64,000 bases of DNA from Clostridiales bacterium (lineage in GTDB: Bacteria; Bacillota; Clostridia; Christensenellales; Aristaeellaceae), in the NCBI GenBank assembly GCA_012728815.1, contig JAAYEI010000056.1:30263-94262 (forward strand), read 5' to 3'. Of this stretch, positions 36,536 to 44,394 are shown one piece after another. The notes beneath the pieces were generated by a model. That model made no database searches, had not been told where the DNA came from, and saw nothing but the letters and a program-made list of their open reading frames with translations. Within the stretch, counting starts at the first letter, position 1; the number at the start of each line of letters is the position of its first letter. The translations under genes and the position numbers were made by a program.

Positions 36536-36922
36536 ATGGATTACGAACTGCTCTACATCATCGACACCAGCCTGGAGGAGGAACCCCGCAAGGAGCTGAT
36601 TGAGCGCTACATCGCGCTGATCGGGACCCATGGCGGCAAGGTGGACAAGGTGGAAGAATGGGGCAAGCGCCGTCTGGCTTATCTGGTTGATGACAAGCCC
36701 GAGGGTTTTTATGTCCTGGTCAATTTTTCCGCTGAGCCCACCTTCCCCCGGGAGCTTGAGCGCGTGATGGAAATCGACGAGAACGTGATGCGCTATCTGG
36801 TGACGCGCGTTGAACACAAGCGTTCCAACGTCAAGCCGCCCCAGCGTGTCGCCCCGCAGGCACAAGCCGCCGAGGTGCCCGAACCCGGCCTGGAAACGCT
36901 TGCCAGTCAGACCGACGAATAA
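36536..36922 (+). CDS. rpsF: 30S ribosomal protein bS6
   Basis: 128 aa. The ferredoxin-like S6 fold is recognisable from YELLYIIDTSLEE, the GKVDKVEEWGKRRLAYLVDD strand pair and MEIDENVMRYLVTRVE. A Pro/Ala/Gln-rich tail of about 30 aa is not part of the fold. ATG 36536 follows GAGGAGGTG. S6 binds 16S rRNA as a dimer with S18, encoded two genes downstream. Confidence 0.97.
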   Translation: MDYELLYIIDTSLEEEPRKELIERYIALIGTHGGKVDKVEEWGKRRLAYLVDDKPEGFYVLVNFSAEPTFPRELERVMEIDENVMRYLVTRVEHKRSNVKPPQRVAPQAQAAEVPEPGLETLASQTDE

Positions 36923-36933
36923 GGGAGGGCCTG

Positions 36934-37353
36934 ATGAACAAGATTTTTCTGATCGGAAACCTGACACGGGACCCGGAGCTGCGCAGCACCCAATCCGGCA
37001 TTCCGGTATGCACCTTCACGGTCGCGGTCAACCGCCGCGGCCGCCAGAGCGCGGAGGCCGGTCAGCCCGATGCGGATTTCTTCCGGGTGACCACCTGGCG
37101 CCAGCAGGCTGAGAACTGCAACCGCTACCTGGCCAAGGGCCGCAAGGTGGGGGTGACCGGCACGCTGACCCTGCAATCCTATGTGGGCAACGACGGCCAG
37201 CAGCGCTACAGCCTTGAGGTGCAGGCGGACGAGGTGGAATTCCTGACGCCCCGCGGCGAAGGCGGCGAGCGGCAGACCGCCGCGCCCCAGGCCGGCGCCC
37301 CGGAAGCCAGCGACGGCTTTGTCCGGGTGGACGATGACGACCTGCCCTTCTAA
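36934..37353 (+). CDS. ssb: Single-stranded DNA-binding protein
   Basis: 139 aa. OB-fold begins MNKIFLIGNLTRDPELR and includes FFRVTTWRQQAENC and YLAKGRKVGVTGTL. The linker is short, and the acidic tip DDDDLPF at the C-terminus is the docking site for replication and repair partners. Gap to rpsF is 11 nt. The rpsF-ssb-rpsR order is standard for Firmicutes. Confidence 0.97.
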   Translation: MNKIFLIGNLTRDPELRSTQSGIPVCTFTVAVNRRGRQSAEAGQPDADFFRVTTWRQQAENCNRYLAKGRKVGVTGTLTLQSYVGNDGQQRYSLEVQADEVEFLTPRGEGGERQTAAPQAGAPEASDGFVRVDDDDLPF

Positions 37354-37378
37354 GGCAGCACATTGAGGAGACAAGAAG

Positions 37379-37636
37379 ATGTCAGAGGATAGAGGAACCG
37401 AGAGAAGACAGCGCCCGCGCGGCCGCCGGCCCCGGCGCAAGGTCTGTGATTTTTGCGCTAACAAGGTGGTCTACATCGATTACAAGGATGTCAACCGCCT
37501 GCGCCGCTACATCAACGAGCGGGGCAAGATTTCTCCCCGGCGCATGATGGGCACCTGTGCCAAGCATCAGCGTCAGCTGTCCGAGGCCATCAAGCGCGCG
37601 CGTGCCATCGCGCTGATGCCCTACACGGCAGAGTAA
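37379..37636 (+). CDS. rpsR: 30S ribosomal protein bS18, zinc-binding form
   Basis: 85 aa. KVCDFCANK (C23, C26) and [10 protein letters not shown] (C60, H63) give a likely zinc site, so it is the C+ type. The core [20 protein letters not shown] is typical of S18. It ends the operon, before a strong terminator, and converges with dnaA. Confidence 0.97.
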   Translation: MSEDRGTERRQRPRGRRPRRKVCDFCANKVVYIDYKDVNRLRRYINERGKISPRRMMGTCAKHQRQLSEAIKRARAIALMPYTAE

Positions 37637-37650
37637 GGCCACACAAGCAA

Positions 37651-37682
37651 CAAAAAAAGCGCCTCAAGGGGTGCTTTTTTTG
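37651..37682. terminator. Bidirectional terminator between rpsR and dnaA
   Basis: AAAAAAAGCGCC and GGGTGCTTTTTTT form a stem with one G-U pair and a short loop, bracketed by A and T runs. It can end both rpsR (plus) and dnaA (minus). Confidence 0.8.
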
Positions 37683-37717
37683 TGTGGTGCGCAAGGCTTT
37701 CCGGGCACTTGCCCGCT

Positions 37718-39055
37718 TTACCTGCGCAACAGCTGCTTGCTGATGTCCGCCACCGCCGCCTTGATGGGGGGCGCGGTCAGCATGAGGCTTTCAATCTTGG
37801 CGCAGCCGTGCAGCACGGTGGAATGGTCCCGCCCGCCCAGCAGCTGGCCGATGCGCGGCAGGCTGGTGTCGGTCAGCTGGCGCGTCAGGTACATGATCAT
37901 CTGGCGGGGCACGGTCACGCTGCGGGTGCGCCGGGGGCCGGTGAGGTCCTCCTCCGGGATGCCGTAGTAGGCGGAGACCGCGCGCAGCACGTCCTGCCCG
38001 GTGACGCTTCTGGGCTGGTGCTCGGAGATGATTTCCCGTAGCGCCTCCTGGGCCAGCTCCAGGCTGATGGCCCGGCCGGACAGGTTGGAGTAGGCGGCCA
38101 GCCGGGTCAGGCTGCCCTCCAGCTCGCGGATGTTGCTGTCCACATTCTGGGCGATCATCTGGATGACGTCTTCAGGCACCTGGATGGCTTCCTCCCGCGC
38201 CTTGGAGCGCAGGATGGCGCAGCGCGTGTCCATGTCCGGGCGCTGGATGTCGGCGATGAGCCCGGAGAGGAAACGGCTGCGCAGCCGCTCCTCCAGGTGG
38301 GCAATCTCCTTGGGCGGGCGATCTGAGGAGATGACAATCTGCTTGCCGGCGTTGAACAGCGCGTTGAAGGTGTGGAAGAACTCCTCCTGGGTGGAGTCCC
38401 GCCCGGCGATGAACTGGATGTCGTCAATCAGCAGCACATCCACGTTGCGATATTTCTCCCGGAACTGGATGTTGCGGTTGGTCTGGATGGCGGTGACCAG
38501 CTCGATGGTGAAGGTTTCGCTGGTCACATACTCCAGCCGTGCCTGCGGGCGCTGGCTGAGCACATAGTGGCCGATGGCGTGCATGAGGTGGGTCTTGCCC
38601 AGGCCCACGCCGCCATAGATGAACAGGGGGTTGTAGGCATCGGCCGGAGCTTCCGCCACCGCCAGGGAGGCCGCGTGCGCGAAGCGGTTGCCAGAGCCCA
38701 CCACAAAGGACTCAAAGGTGTAACGGTTGTTGAGCAGCGTCGCCTGCTTGCTCTTGACCACCGCGCCATTCTGGTAGTCTGCCGCCTGCTTGGGGGTGAG
38801 GATGCTCAGCTGCAGCTCCCGGCCGCTGGCCTCCTTCAGCGCGGCGCTGATGAGGGTGGCGTAGCGGGGCACCACGAACTGGTGGTAAAAATCGGTCTCC
38901 GCCTTGATGTAATACTGGTTGCCAAGCAGGTCAAGTGGCTTCAGGGCACGCTCAATCCACGTGGAATAGGTCACGTCGGCCATTTCCGCGCGCATAAGTT
39001 GACATGCCTTCTGCCAAATCACCTGATAGTCCAATGTGCTGCTCTCCCGGTCCAT
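37718..39055 (-). CDS. dnaA: Chromosomal replication initiator protein DnaA
   Basis: Initiator AAA+ ATPase of up to 445 aa. Domain I is IWQKACQLMRAEM..., Walker A is GGVGLGKTH (about 148-156), Walker B is LLIDDIQF (about 211), and the DNA-binding domain IV ends with the signature DHSTVLHGCAKI. A TATAAT box ends only 2 nt before the ATG at 39055, so the true start may be the TTG at 39034, which has GGGAG upstream. Unusually, no dnaN follows and rpmH is not upstream; the 3' end converges with rpsR. Confidence 0.96.
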   Translation of the reverse strand: MDRESSTLDYQVIWQKACQLMRAEMADVTYSTWIERALKPLDLLGNQYYIKAETDFYHQFVVPRYATLISAALKEASGRELQLSILTPKQAADYQNGAVVKSKQATLLNNRYTFESFVVGSGNRFAHAASLAVAEAPADAYNPLFIYGGVGLGKTHLMHAIGHYVLSQRPQARLEYVTSETFTIELVTAIQTNRNIQFREKYRNVDVLLIDDIQFIAGRDSTQEEFFHTFNALFNAGKQIVISSDRPPKEIAHLEERLRSRFLSGLIADIQRPDMDTRCAILRSKAREEAIQVPEDVIQMIAQNVDSNIRELEGSLTRLAAYSNLSGRAISLELAQEALREIISEHQPRSVTGQDVLRAVSAYYGIPEEDLTGPRRTRSVTVPRQMIMYLTRQLTDTSLPRIGQLLGGRDHSTVLHGCAKIESLMLTAPPIKAAVADISKQLLRR

Positions 39056-39057
39056 GA

Positions 39058-39083
39058 ATTATACATGCTGTATACAAACAGCA
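39058..39083 (-). promoter_or_regulatory. dnaA promoter region with 6-bp inverted repeat
   Basis: On the minus strand a perfect TATAAT (39058-39063) lies just before the annotated ATG. No good -35 box is visible. An inverted repeat TGCTGT-N6-ACAGCA (39066-39083) abuts it and occupies the spacer, so it may be an activator or repressor site. Confidence 0.5.
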
Positions 39084-39390
39084 GGGGTAAAAAAAACAGA
39101 CAGTTGATGTCCTGCTCTTTTCAAAGCTGTGGATAAGCGCCTGTGGATACACGCCTCTCGCGGGCTGGCCACGGCCGCATTCTATCATGGATGGCAGGCA
39201 GAATCAAACGGCATCACGCTTCCCGCGGACTGCATGAAAGCGAGCTTGTTGATAACCCAAAACCCAAGAACTTGTGGTTGGCTGCCAGCGCATCCCCAAG
39301 CGCTGGATGGTTGATGCAACTTATTTCATCATTATGCGTGTATTCTTGCATCATGTTTCTTTTCTGTGGCAAATATTAAGTTGCCTTAAC
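39084..39390. other. Candidate replication origin (oriC) with DnaA boxes and AT-rich segment
   Basis: The gap upstream of dnaA has a perfect DnaA box TGTGGATAA (39128-39136), a one-mismatch box TGTGGATAC 14 bp on (39142-39150), another TGTTGATAA (39247-39255) and a weaker one TGTGGCAAA (39365-39373). A segment at about 39311-39385 is strikingly AT-rich for this genome and holds an 8-bp inverted repeat (TGATGCAA 39312-39319, TTGCATCA 39346-39353), suiting a DNA-unwinding element. Three close boxes could alternatively serve only dnaA autoregulation. The rest of the gap to 39527 shows only a weak TATACT box at 39490. Confidence 0.6.
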
Positions 39391-39527
39391 AGGATGGCCG
39401 GCAGCGCGTGTTTGCCGGGTCACATCACCTCCCGGAGCGCGATCGGGCAAGCCCTGGGCGGCCCGCTTCTCTTTTCCCGCGGGACAGGCTATACTGGGCC
39501 AAACAAGTTAGCGCAATGGAGGCGGAC

Positions 39528-41117
39528 ATGAGCACAGCGGACAAGCGGTTCACCAAGAAGGAAAGAAGCTGGATTCTTTACGACTGGGCCAACTCGGTTT
39601 ACGCCACCAACATCATGACGGCCATCTTCCCCACCATTTTTGTGGCCTTCGCCGGGGAGGGGGGCGACATCTGGTGGGGCTATGGCACCAGCTTTGCCAC
39701 CTTGATCATTGCCATCCTCGCGCCCATCCTGGGCTCCATCGCCGACTACAAGGGCATGAAGAAAAAGCTGTTCACCGCCTTCATGCTCCTGGGCGTGACG
39801 GCCACCGCGTTGATTGCAGTCACCAATGACTGGCGCTTCATGCTGGTGGCCTATGTGATCAGCAAGATTGGCTTCTCCGGTTCAAACCTCTTTTATGACA
39901 GCTTCCTCACCGACGTCACCACCAATGAGCGCATGGACAAGGTCTCCTCCTGGGGTTATGCCATGGGCTACATCGGCGGCAGCACCATCCCCTTCGTGCT
40001 GTCCATCGGCATGCTGCTGGCGCTGGGCTATTCCAGCCCCGTGGCGCAGAAGTTTTCTATCCTGATTACCTCGGTATGGTGGCTGGTGTTCACCATCCCC
40101 TTCCTGAAAAACGTGGAGCAGGTGCACTACATCGAGCGGCCTGAGAAGATCTCCATCAGAACGGCCTTTGACAACGTGCTGGGCACCATGCGCGACATTG
40201 GCAGCTCCCGCGGCATGCTGCTGTTCATGCTGGCCTATTTCTTCTATATCGATGGCGTGGGCACGGTGATCAGCATCTCCACCGCCTATGGCACGGCGCT
40301 GGGCCTGGGAGCCACCGGCATGATCCTGGCCTTGCTGGTCACCCAGATCGTGGCCATGCCCAGCTCCATTTTGTTTGCCAGGATGGCCAGGAAGATCACC
40401 ACCCGCAAAGCCATCCTGCTGGCCATCGCGGTGTACATGGTGATCAGCCTGGTGGGCTTTTACATGGGCTTCAGCCTGGAGCCCCACCAGGAAGCCTACC
40501 AGCAAAGCTACGCCGCCAGGCAGGCGGAATGGACGGACAGCCTGGCCAAGTACCCCTTTGAGGACGGTGAGGCCGCGCGGGCCGCGCTTGGCGGCGCCTT
40601 GAAGGATGCCCAGGCGGCGCTGCCCGGGGACAGCCTGCCGCTGAGCGACCTTCACTTTGAGGCCAGCTCCTATTCATCGGGTGACCTGCAGCTGTTGGAG
40701 CAGGCCAGGGCGGACCTGGCCCTGGCGCTTGGCGAGTACAAGGCGGCCGAGGCGCCCCTGATTGCGGACTACGCCCAGGCGCTGCGCCTGTCCACCATCC
40801 TGTTTTGGAGCATGGCCATCCTGGTGGGCACCATGCAGGGCGGCATCCAGGCGGTGAGCCGCAGCTACTTTGGCAAGCTGGTGCCCAAGAAGCGCTCCAA
40901 TGAGTACTTCGGCTTCTTTGACATCTTTGGCAAGTTTGCCACCGTCATCGGCCCCTTGCTGTATGCCCTGGTGGGCGGCTGGACCGGCCGCTCCTCCTGG
41001 GGGGCGCTGGGGCTGCTGCTGCTGTTCCTGGCCGGGTTTGTCATCCTACTGCTGGCCAAAAAGCCGCTGGAGGAACTGGAGATGGAGCGCGCCGCCCAGG
41101 CCCTGCTGGAAGAATAG
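39528..41117 (+). CDS. UMF1/Atg22-like major facilitator transporter
   Basis: Membrane protein of 529 aa. WILYDWANSVYATNIMTAIFP near the start is the UMF1 hallmark. Twelve helices are expected, with SFLTDVTTNERMDKVSSWGYAMGY after helix 5. A hydrophilic insert of about 95 aa (about 320-415) separates the last helix groups. MFSPLYSF-type C-terminal helices include SRSYFGKLVPKKRSNEYFG. ATG 39528 follows GGAGG; longer upstream frames lack a ribosome site. Substrate unknown (yeast Atg22 exports amino acids). Confidence 0.88.
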   Translation: MSTADKRFTKKERSWILYDWANSVYATNIMTAIFPTIFVAFAGEGGDIWWGYGTSFATLIIAILAPILGSIADYKGMKKKLFTAFMLLGVTATALIAVTNDWRFMLVAYVISKIGFSGSNLFYDSFLTDVTTNERMDKVSSWGYAMGYIGGSTIPFVLSIGMLLALGYSSPVAQKFSILITSVWWLVFTIPFLKNVEQVHYIERPEKISIRTAFDNVLGTMRDIGSSRGMLLFMLAYFFYIDGVGTVISISTAYGTALGLGATGMILALLVTQIVAMPSSILFARMARKITTRKAILLAIAVYMVISLVGFYMGFSLEPHQEAYQQSYAARQAEWTDSLAKYPFEDGEAARAALGGALKDAQAALPGDSLPLSDLHFEASSYSSGDLQLLEQARADLALALGEYKAAEAPLIADYAQALRLSTILFWSMAILVGTMQGGIQAVSRSYFGKLVPKKRSNEYFGFFDIFGKFATVIGPLLYALVGGWTGRSSWGALGLLLLFLAGFVILLLAKKPLEELEMERAAQALLEE

Positions 41118-41151
41118 GCGCGGGCGGCCTGTGCCGCCTTTTGCAACCCAA

Positions 41152-41187
41152 AAACAGACCGGCCGCCAGTTGGCAGCCGGTCTGTTT
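41152..41187. terminator. Bidirectional terminator between UMF1 gene and rubredoxin
   Basis: AAACAGACCGGC (41152-41163) and GCCGGTCTGTTT (41176-41187) form a 12-bp stem with an inner small stem in the loop. On the minus strand it is followed by GTTTTTGG, suiting termination of the rubredoxin transcript. Confidence 0.75.
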
Positions 41188-41200
41188 GGTGCAGCCTGTG

Positions 41201-41362
41201 TTACTCGACCAGGCTGAAGTCCTCCTTGGGCGCGCCGCACAGCGGGCACTCAAAGTCATCCGGCAGGTCTTCCCACTTGGTGCCGGGCGCGTAGCCCTCA
41301 TCCGGATAGCCCTCGGCCTCGTCATAAATCCAGCCGCAGATGTTGCAGACATACTTCTTCAT
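41201..41362 (-). CDS. Rubredoxin
   Basis: Small iron protein of 53 aa. The four iron ligands are C6, C9 ([12 protein letters not shown]) and C39, C42 ([13 protein letters not shown]), with the family stretch [14 protein letters not shown] between. GGAGA precedes the ATG. It is 19 nt behind the superoxide reductase gene in the same direction and is the expected electron donor for it. Confidence 0.97.
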   Translation of the reverse strand: MKKYVCNICGWIYDEAEGYPDEGYAPGTKWEDLPDDFECPLCGAPKEDFSLVE

Positions 41363-41381
41363 GTGTTGTTCTCCTTTTTAC

Positions 41382-41756
41382 TTAGGCATCGGCCTTCCAA
41401 AGGCCGTGCAGGTTGCAGTGTTCGTAGGCGGCCAGGGCACGGTCGCCCTTCGCCAGGGCGAAGGTGGCCACCGGGGCATCCCCGGGCTTGAGCTGTCTGT
41501 ACTGCAGCGCCTGCTCGCTTTGCAGGGCCACAAAGGTGATGTAGTGCTTCTCCTCCATGGGGTGTTCAACTGCGCCCACCTTCACGGTGACCTGCTGGCC
41601 GGAGATGGTGACCTCAGGCACATGCTTCTCTTTGGAAGCGTCCACGGTGCCCGCGGTCATCTGCTGCATGTTCTCCCCGCAGCAAACCACCGGCACGCCG
41701 GCGTTGTGGGCAAAGAAGATGATGTTGCCGCAGTGTTTGCAATGATAGAAGCTCAT
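41382..41756 (-). CDS. Superoxide reductase (desulfoferrodoxin, two-iron class)
   Basis: 124 aa. The N-terminal desulforedoxin domain binds rubredoxin-type iron with C6, C9, C25 and C26. The catalytic centre has EKHVP (H45), H65, H71, C114 and H117 as the 4-His/1-Cys ligands. It reduces superoxide to peroxide without making oxygen and takes electrons from rubredoxin, encoded just downstream. A strong promoter with a PerR-like box lies upstream. This marks an anaerobe. Confidence 0.96.
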   Translation of the reverse strand: MSFYHCKHCGNIIFFAHNAGVPVVCCGENMQQMTAGTVDASKEKHVPEVTISGQQVTVKVGAVEHPMEEKHYITFVALQSEQALQYRQLKPGDAPVATFALAKGDRALAAYEHCNLHGLWKADA

Positions 41757-41774
41757 CCTTTTCCTCCCATGGTT

Positions 41775-41789
41775 TTGTCATCATGATAA
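41775..41789 (-). promoter_or_regulatory. PerR-like operator at the SOR/rubredoxin promoter
   Basis: Minus-strand TTATCATGATGACAA matches the PerR box TTATAATNATTATAA at 11 of 14 defined positions and overlaps the -10 box. PerR controls superoxide reductase and rubredoxin genes in clostridia, so the context fits. Fur or Zur boxes are similar, hence the moderate confidence. Confidence 0.65.
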
Positions 41790-41811
41790 GGACAGGCACC
41801 GGCACTGTCAA
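41783..41811 (-). promoter_or_regulatory. Promoter of the SOR-rubredoxin operon
   Basis: Perfect TTGACA (-35, 41806-41811), 17-bp spacer and TATCAT (-10, 41783-41788) on the minus strand. Confidence 0.85.
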
Positions 41812-41857
41812 GCCTTGATTTGTTTATGATCGCAAGGCTTCCGGCTTTTGCAGTTTC

Positions 41858-41887
41858 TTGACAAATCTATAACAAGATTATTAAAAT
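41858..41887 (+). promoter_or_regulatory. Promoter of the VanW gene
   Basis: TTGACA (41858-41863), 18-bp spacer and TAAAAT (41882-41887), about 30 nt before the ATG. Confidence 0.65.
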
Positions 41888-41919
41888 GACAGCAAGTTCA
41901 TCGGATTGGAGGGCAGCCC

Positions 41920-43647
41920 ATGCGCCACAGACCGCAGCAGCAGACCAGCCGCGTACGCAGCGGTCCGCGGCGCGCCGCCTTTCCCGAGGAGATGACAGGG
42001 CCTGGCCAGTCGTCCCAGGTCAGGTGGGACACCGCCCCGCTGGCCTATGAGGCGCCCATGTATGAGAAACAGACGCCCATGCCGCCCCCGCGCGCGGGCC
42101 AGGACCCCTGGGAAGCCAGCTTTATCCAGGCGGAGGGGGATTGGCTGTTTGAGCAGCCAACGCAGGAAGACACCTACTCCCAGCCACAGGCATATCAAGG
42201 CCCGCGCGGCCCCCGGGCGGCCCGCGCGAAGCCCAGCCAGGCCAGCGGGCGCTGGCTGGCCTTGCTGCTTGGCTCACTCTGCCTGATCCTGCTGTGCCTG
42301 TATGCTGTCTACCAGGCCCACGGCCCGGAGGCGGGGTTTGATGCCAAACTCCAGGCCATGCGCGGCCAAACCTTTGCTGAGGGCATTTATATCGACAACC
42401 AGCCGGTGGGCGGCCTGAGCCCCGCGGCGCTGCGCCCCCAGGGCGGCCAGCCGCTGCCCGCCGGCGGCCCGGCGCTGGACATCCGCCTGATGGTGGATGA
42501 CCTGAGCTACCGCTTCAACAGCAGCCACATCCCCTTTGAGAACAACCTGGAGCAGGTGATGGAACAGGCCTTCGCCATCGGCCGCCAGGTGCGCGGCCGG
42601 CCGGATGGCCTGGGCCTCACCCCCTTTGAGACGCGCTTCCGGCTGGCCCGCCAGGCCCAGACCAGAAAGGCCTATTTTTATACTGAGGTGTCCTACAACC
42701 GCGCCCTGGTGGAGCAGCTGGCCGCGCAGCTGGCCGCGCAAACCAACCGGGAGGCGGTCAATGCGGTGATCTCCTCCTTTGACTTCACCACCAAGCAGTT
42801 CTCTGTGACCCAGGACATCAAGGGCCGGCAGATTGAGCCGGCCACCATCGCCACCGCGCTCACCCAGGCGCTGGACCGGCAGGACTACCAGGCGGTCATC
42901 CAGCTGCATTCCACCCCCATCCTGCCGCGGGTGTCCAGCGTGGACCTTCAGAACAGCTTCACCATGCTGTCCAGCTTTACCACCAAGACCACCTCGGATG
43001 AGGACAGAAACAACAACATTGCCCTGGCCGCGCGGGCCATCAGCAACACCACGCTGATGCCCGGGGAGGTGTTCTCCTTCAACCAGGCCACCGGGCAGCG
43101 CACCATCCAGAAGGGCTACCGCGGGGCGCCCGCCATCCAGGGCGGGGTGCTGATTGACGACGTGGGCGGCGGGGTGTGCCAGGTGTCCTCCACCCTCTTC
43201 CACGCGGCGGCCAGCGCCGGCATGGCGCTGGTGGAGCGCAGCCCCCACGCCTGGCCGGTGAGCTACATGGACAAAGGGCTGGACGCCACCGTGAACTGGC
43301 CCAACCTGGACTTCAAGTTTAAAAACAACAAGGATACCCCGGTGTTCATCATCGCTTCCTATGAGAAGCGCAACCTGACAATTGAATTTTACGGCATGCT
43401 GGGTTCCCCGGGAGAGGCCATCCGCCTGGAAGCCCAGCTGATCTCCACCACCCAGCCGCCAGCCCAGCCGCTGATGCAGCACAACCCCACCCTGCCCCCC
43501 AACACCGAGAAGGAGCTGAAAAAGGCGCGCACCGGCTATGTGGTGGACACCTGGCGCATCTACCTGCGAAACGGGGTGGAGTTCCACCGGGAGAAGCTGT
43601 TCACCTCCCGCTACCGTGAGGTGCAGCAGGTGATCGAGTACAACTGA
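41920..43647 (+). CDS. VanW family membrane-anchored wall protein
   Basis: 575 aa. A disordered Pro/Gln-rich cytoplasmic N-terminus (about 1-110) is followed by one membrane helix (about 113-132). Outside are a PG-binding-4-like region (about 140-330), the VanW domain (about 345-490) with MPGEVFSFNQATGQRTIQKGY and DDVGGGVCQVSSTLFHAA, and a G5-like C-terminal end. The GGGVCQVSS motif is the VanW hallmark. Role is probably in peptidoglycan maintenance; vancomycin resistance should not be assumed. ATG follows GGAGG. Confidence 0.88.
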   Translation: MRHRPQQQTSRVRSGPRRAAFPEEMTGPGQSSQVRWDTAPLAYEAPMYEKQTPMPPPRAGQDPWEASFIQAEGDWLFEQPTQEDTYSQPQAYQGPRGPRAARAKPSQASGRWLALLLGSLCLILLCLYAVYQAHGPEAGFDAKLQAMRGQTFAEGIYIDNQPVGGLSPAALRPQGGQPLPAGGPALDIRLMVDDLSYRFNSSHIPFENNLEQVMEQAFAIGRQVRGRPDGLGLTPFETRFRLARQAQTRKAYFYTEVSYNRALVEQLAAQLAAQTNREAVNAVISSFDFTTKQFSVTQDIKGRQIEPATIATALTQALDRQDYQAVIQLHSTPILPRVSSVDLQNSFTMLSSFTTKTTSDEDRNNNIALAARAISNTTLMPGEVFSFNQATGQRTIQKGYRGAPAIQGGVLIDDVGGGVCQVSSTLFHAAASAGMALVERSPHAWPVSYMDKGLDATVNWPNLDFKFKNNKDTPVFIIASYEKRNLTIEFYGMLGSPGEAIRLEAQLISTTQPPAQPLMQHNPTLPPNTEKELKKARTGYVVDTWRIYLRNGVEFHREKLFTSRYREVQQVIEYN

Positions 43648-43648
43648 G

Positions 43649-44296
43649 ATGAAAACAGACAGCATGGGCAAGGGTGAGCGCAGGAAGCGGGACTTCCTGG
43701 CCACCGCGTCAGCCTTGTTCGCCAGCAAGGGCTACACGGCCACCACCATCCAGGACATCCTGGACCAGCTGGGCTGCACCAAGGGCAGCTTCTACCACCA
43801 CTTCAGCTCCAAGCTTGACCTGCTGCTTGGCCTGGCAGCCGAGCAGGCGGGCCTGGCCTACCGCGAATACATGCGGACCGCCCTGCACAGCGGGGGCACA
43901 GACAGCCTGAACGCGCTGCTGCGCGCGGCCAGCCTGCTGGACCAGCGGCACCTGACGCTGCACCAGGCGCAGGCTCAGCTGACAGATGCCTATGAGGGCA
44001 TGGCGCTGCAGGCCGCCATGTACCAGGCGGTGTACACCGCCTTCTTCCCCGCCTTCGCCTCCCTGATGCACAGCCTGCGCCGGGAGGACCTGGCCAGCTT
44101 TGTCAGCGAGGACGAGCTGCAGCTGGCCCTGCGGGGCTTTCTCACGGCCTGCCCGCTGCTGCTGGGTACAGACAGCCCCGGGCTGCTGCGGGCGCTGCGC
44201 CTGCAGACAGAGCGCGCCCTGGGGCTTCCTGCCCACAGCCTGCGCATCCTGGGGCAGGAAGAGCTCCTCAGCCTGCGGGAAGGCCTGCGCCGCTGA
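43649..44296 (+). CDS. TetR/AcrR family transcriptional regulator
   Basis: 215 aa. The N-terminal helix-turn-helix is clear: FASKGYTATTIQDILDQLG, then TKGSFYHHFSSKLDLL. The C-terminal ligand domain is helical and not identifiable. The ATG at 43649 is just after the VanW stop (TGAGATG), so the two genes are coupled. It may control its own operon; no operator was identified. Confidence 0.92.
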   Translation: MKTDSMGKGERRKRDFLATASALFASKGYTATTIQDILDQLGCTKGSFYHHFSSKLDLLLGLAAEQAGLAYREYMRTALHSGGTDSLNALLRAASLLDQRHLTLHQAQAQLTDAYEGMALQAAMYQAVYTAFFPAFASLMHSLRREDLASFVSEDELQLALRGFLTACPLLLGTDSPGLLRALRLQTERALGLPAHSLRILGQEELLSLREGLRR

Positions 44297-44311
44297 AAAT
44301 TGGTTCGCCAG

Positions 44312-44330
44312 GCCGCGCCCGGGGCGCGGC
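44312..44330 (+). terminator. Hairpin after the TetR gene
   Basis: GCCGCGCC (44312-44319), loop CGG, GGCGCGGC (44323-44330), followed by TTGCTTGCC. Weak U tract, probably the end of the VanW-TetR transcript. Confidence 0.55.
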
Positions 44331-44334
44331 TTGC

Positions 44335-44363
44335 TTGCCTGATGCGCGGCTTCAAGGTATAAT
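44335..44363 (+). promoter_or_regulatory. Promoter of the CHAP gene and following cluster
   Basis: TTGCCT (44335-44340), 17-bp spacer and perfect TATAAT (44358-44363). Confidence 0.7.
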
Positions 44364-44394
44364 TGGCAAATCCGGCAAGCGAAAGGAGGAAGCT

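Noticed and set aside
41920..43647. Vancomycin resistance gene
   Set aside because: Only the VanW domain is present; no vanH, vanA, vanX or VanRS is nearby, and VanW proteins are common in clostridial walls.
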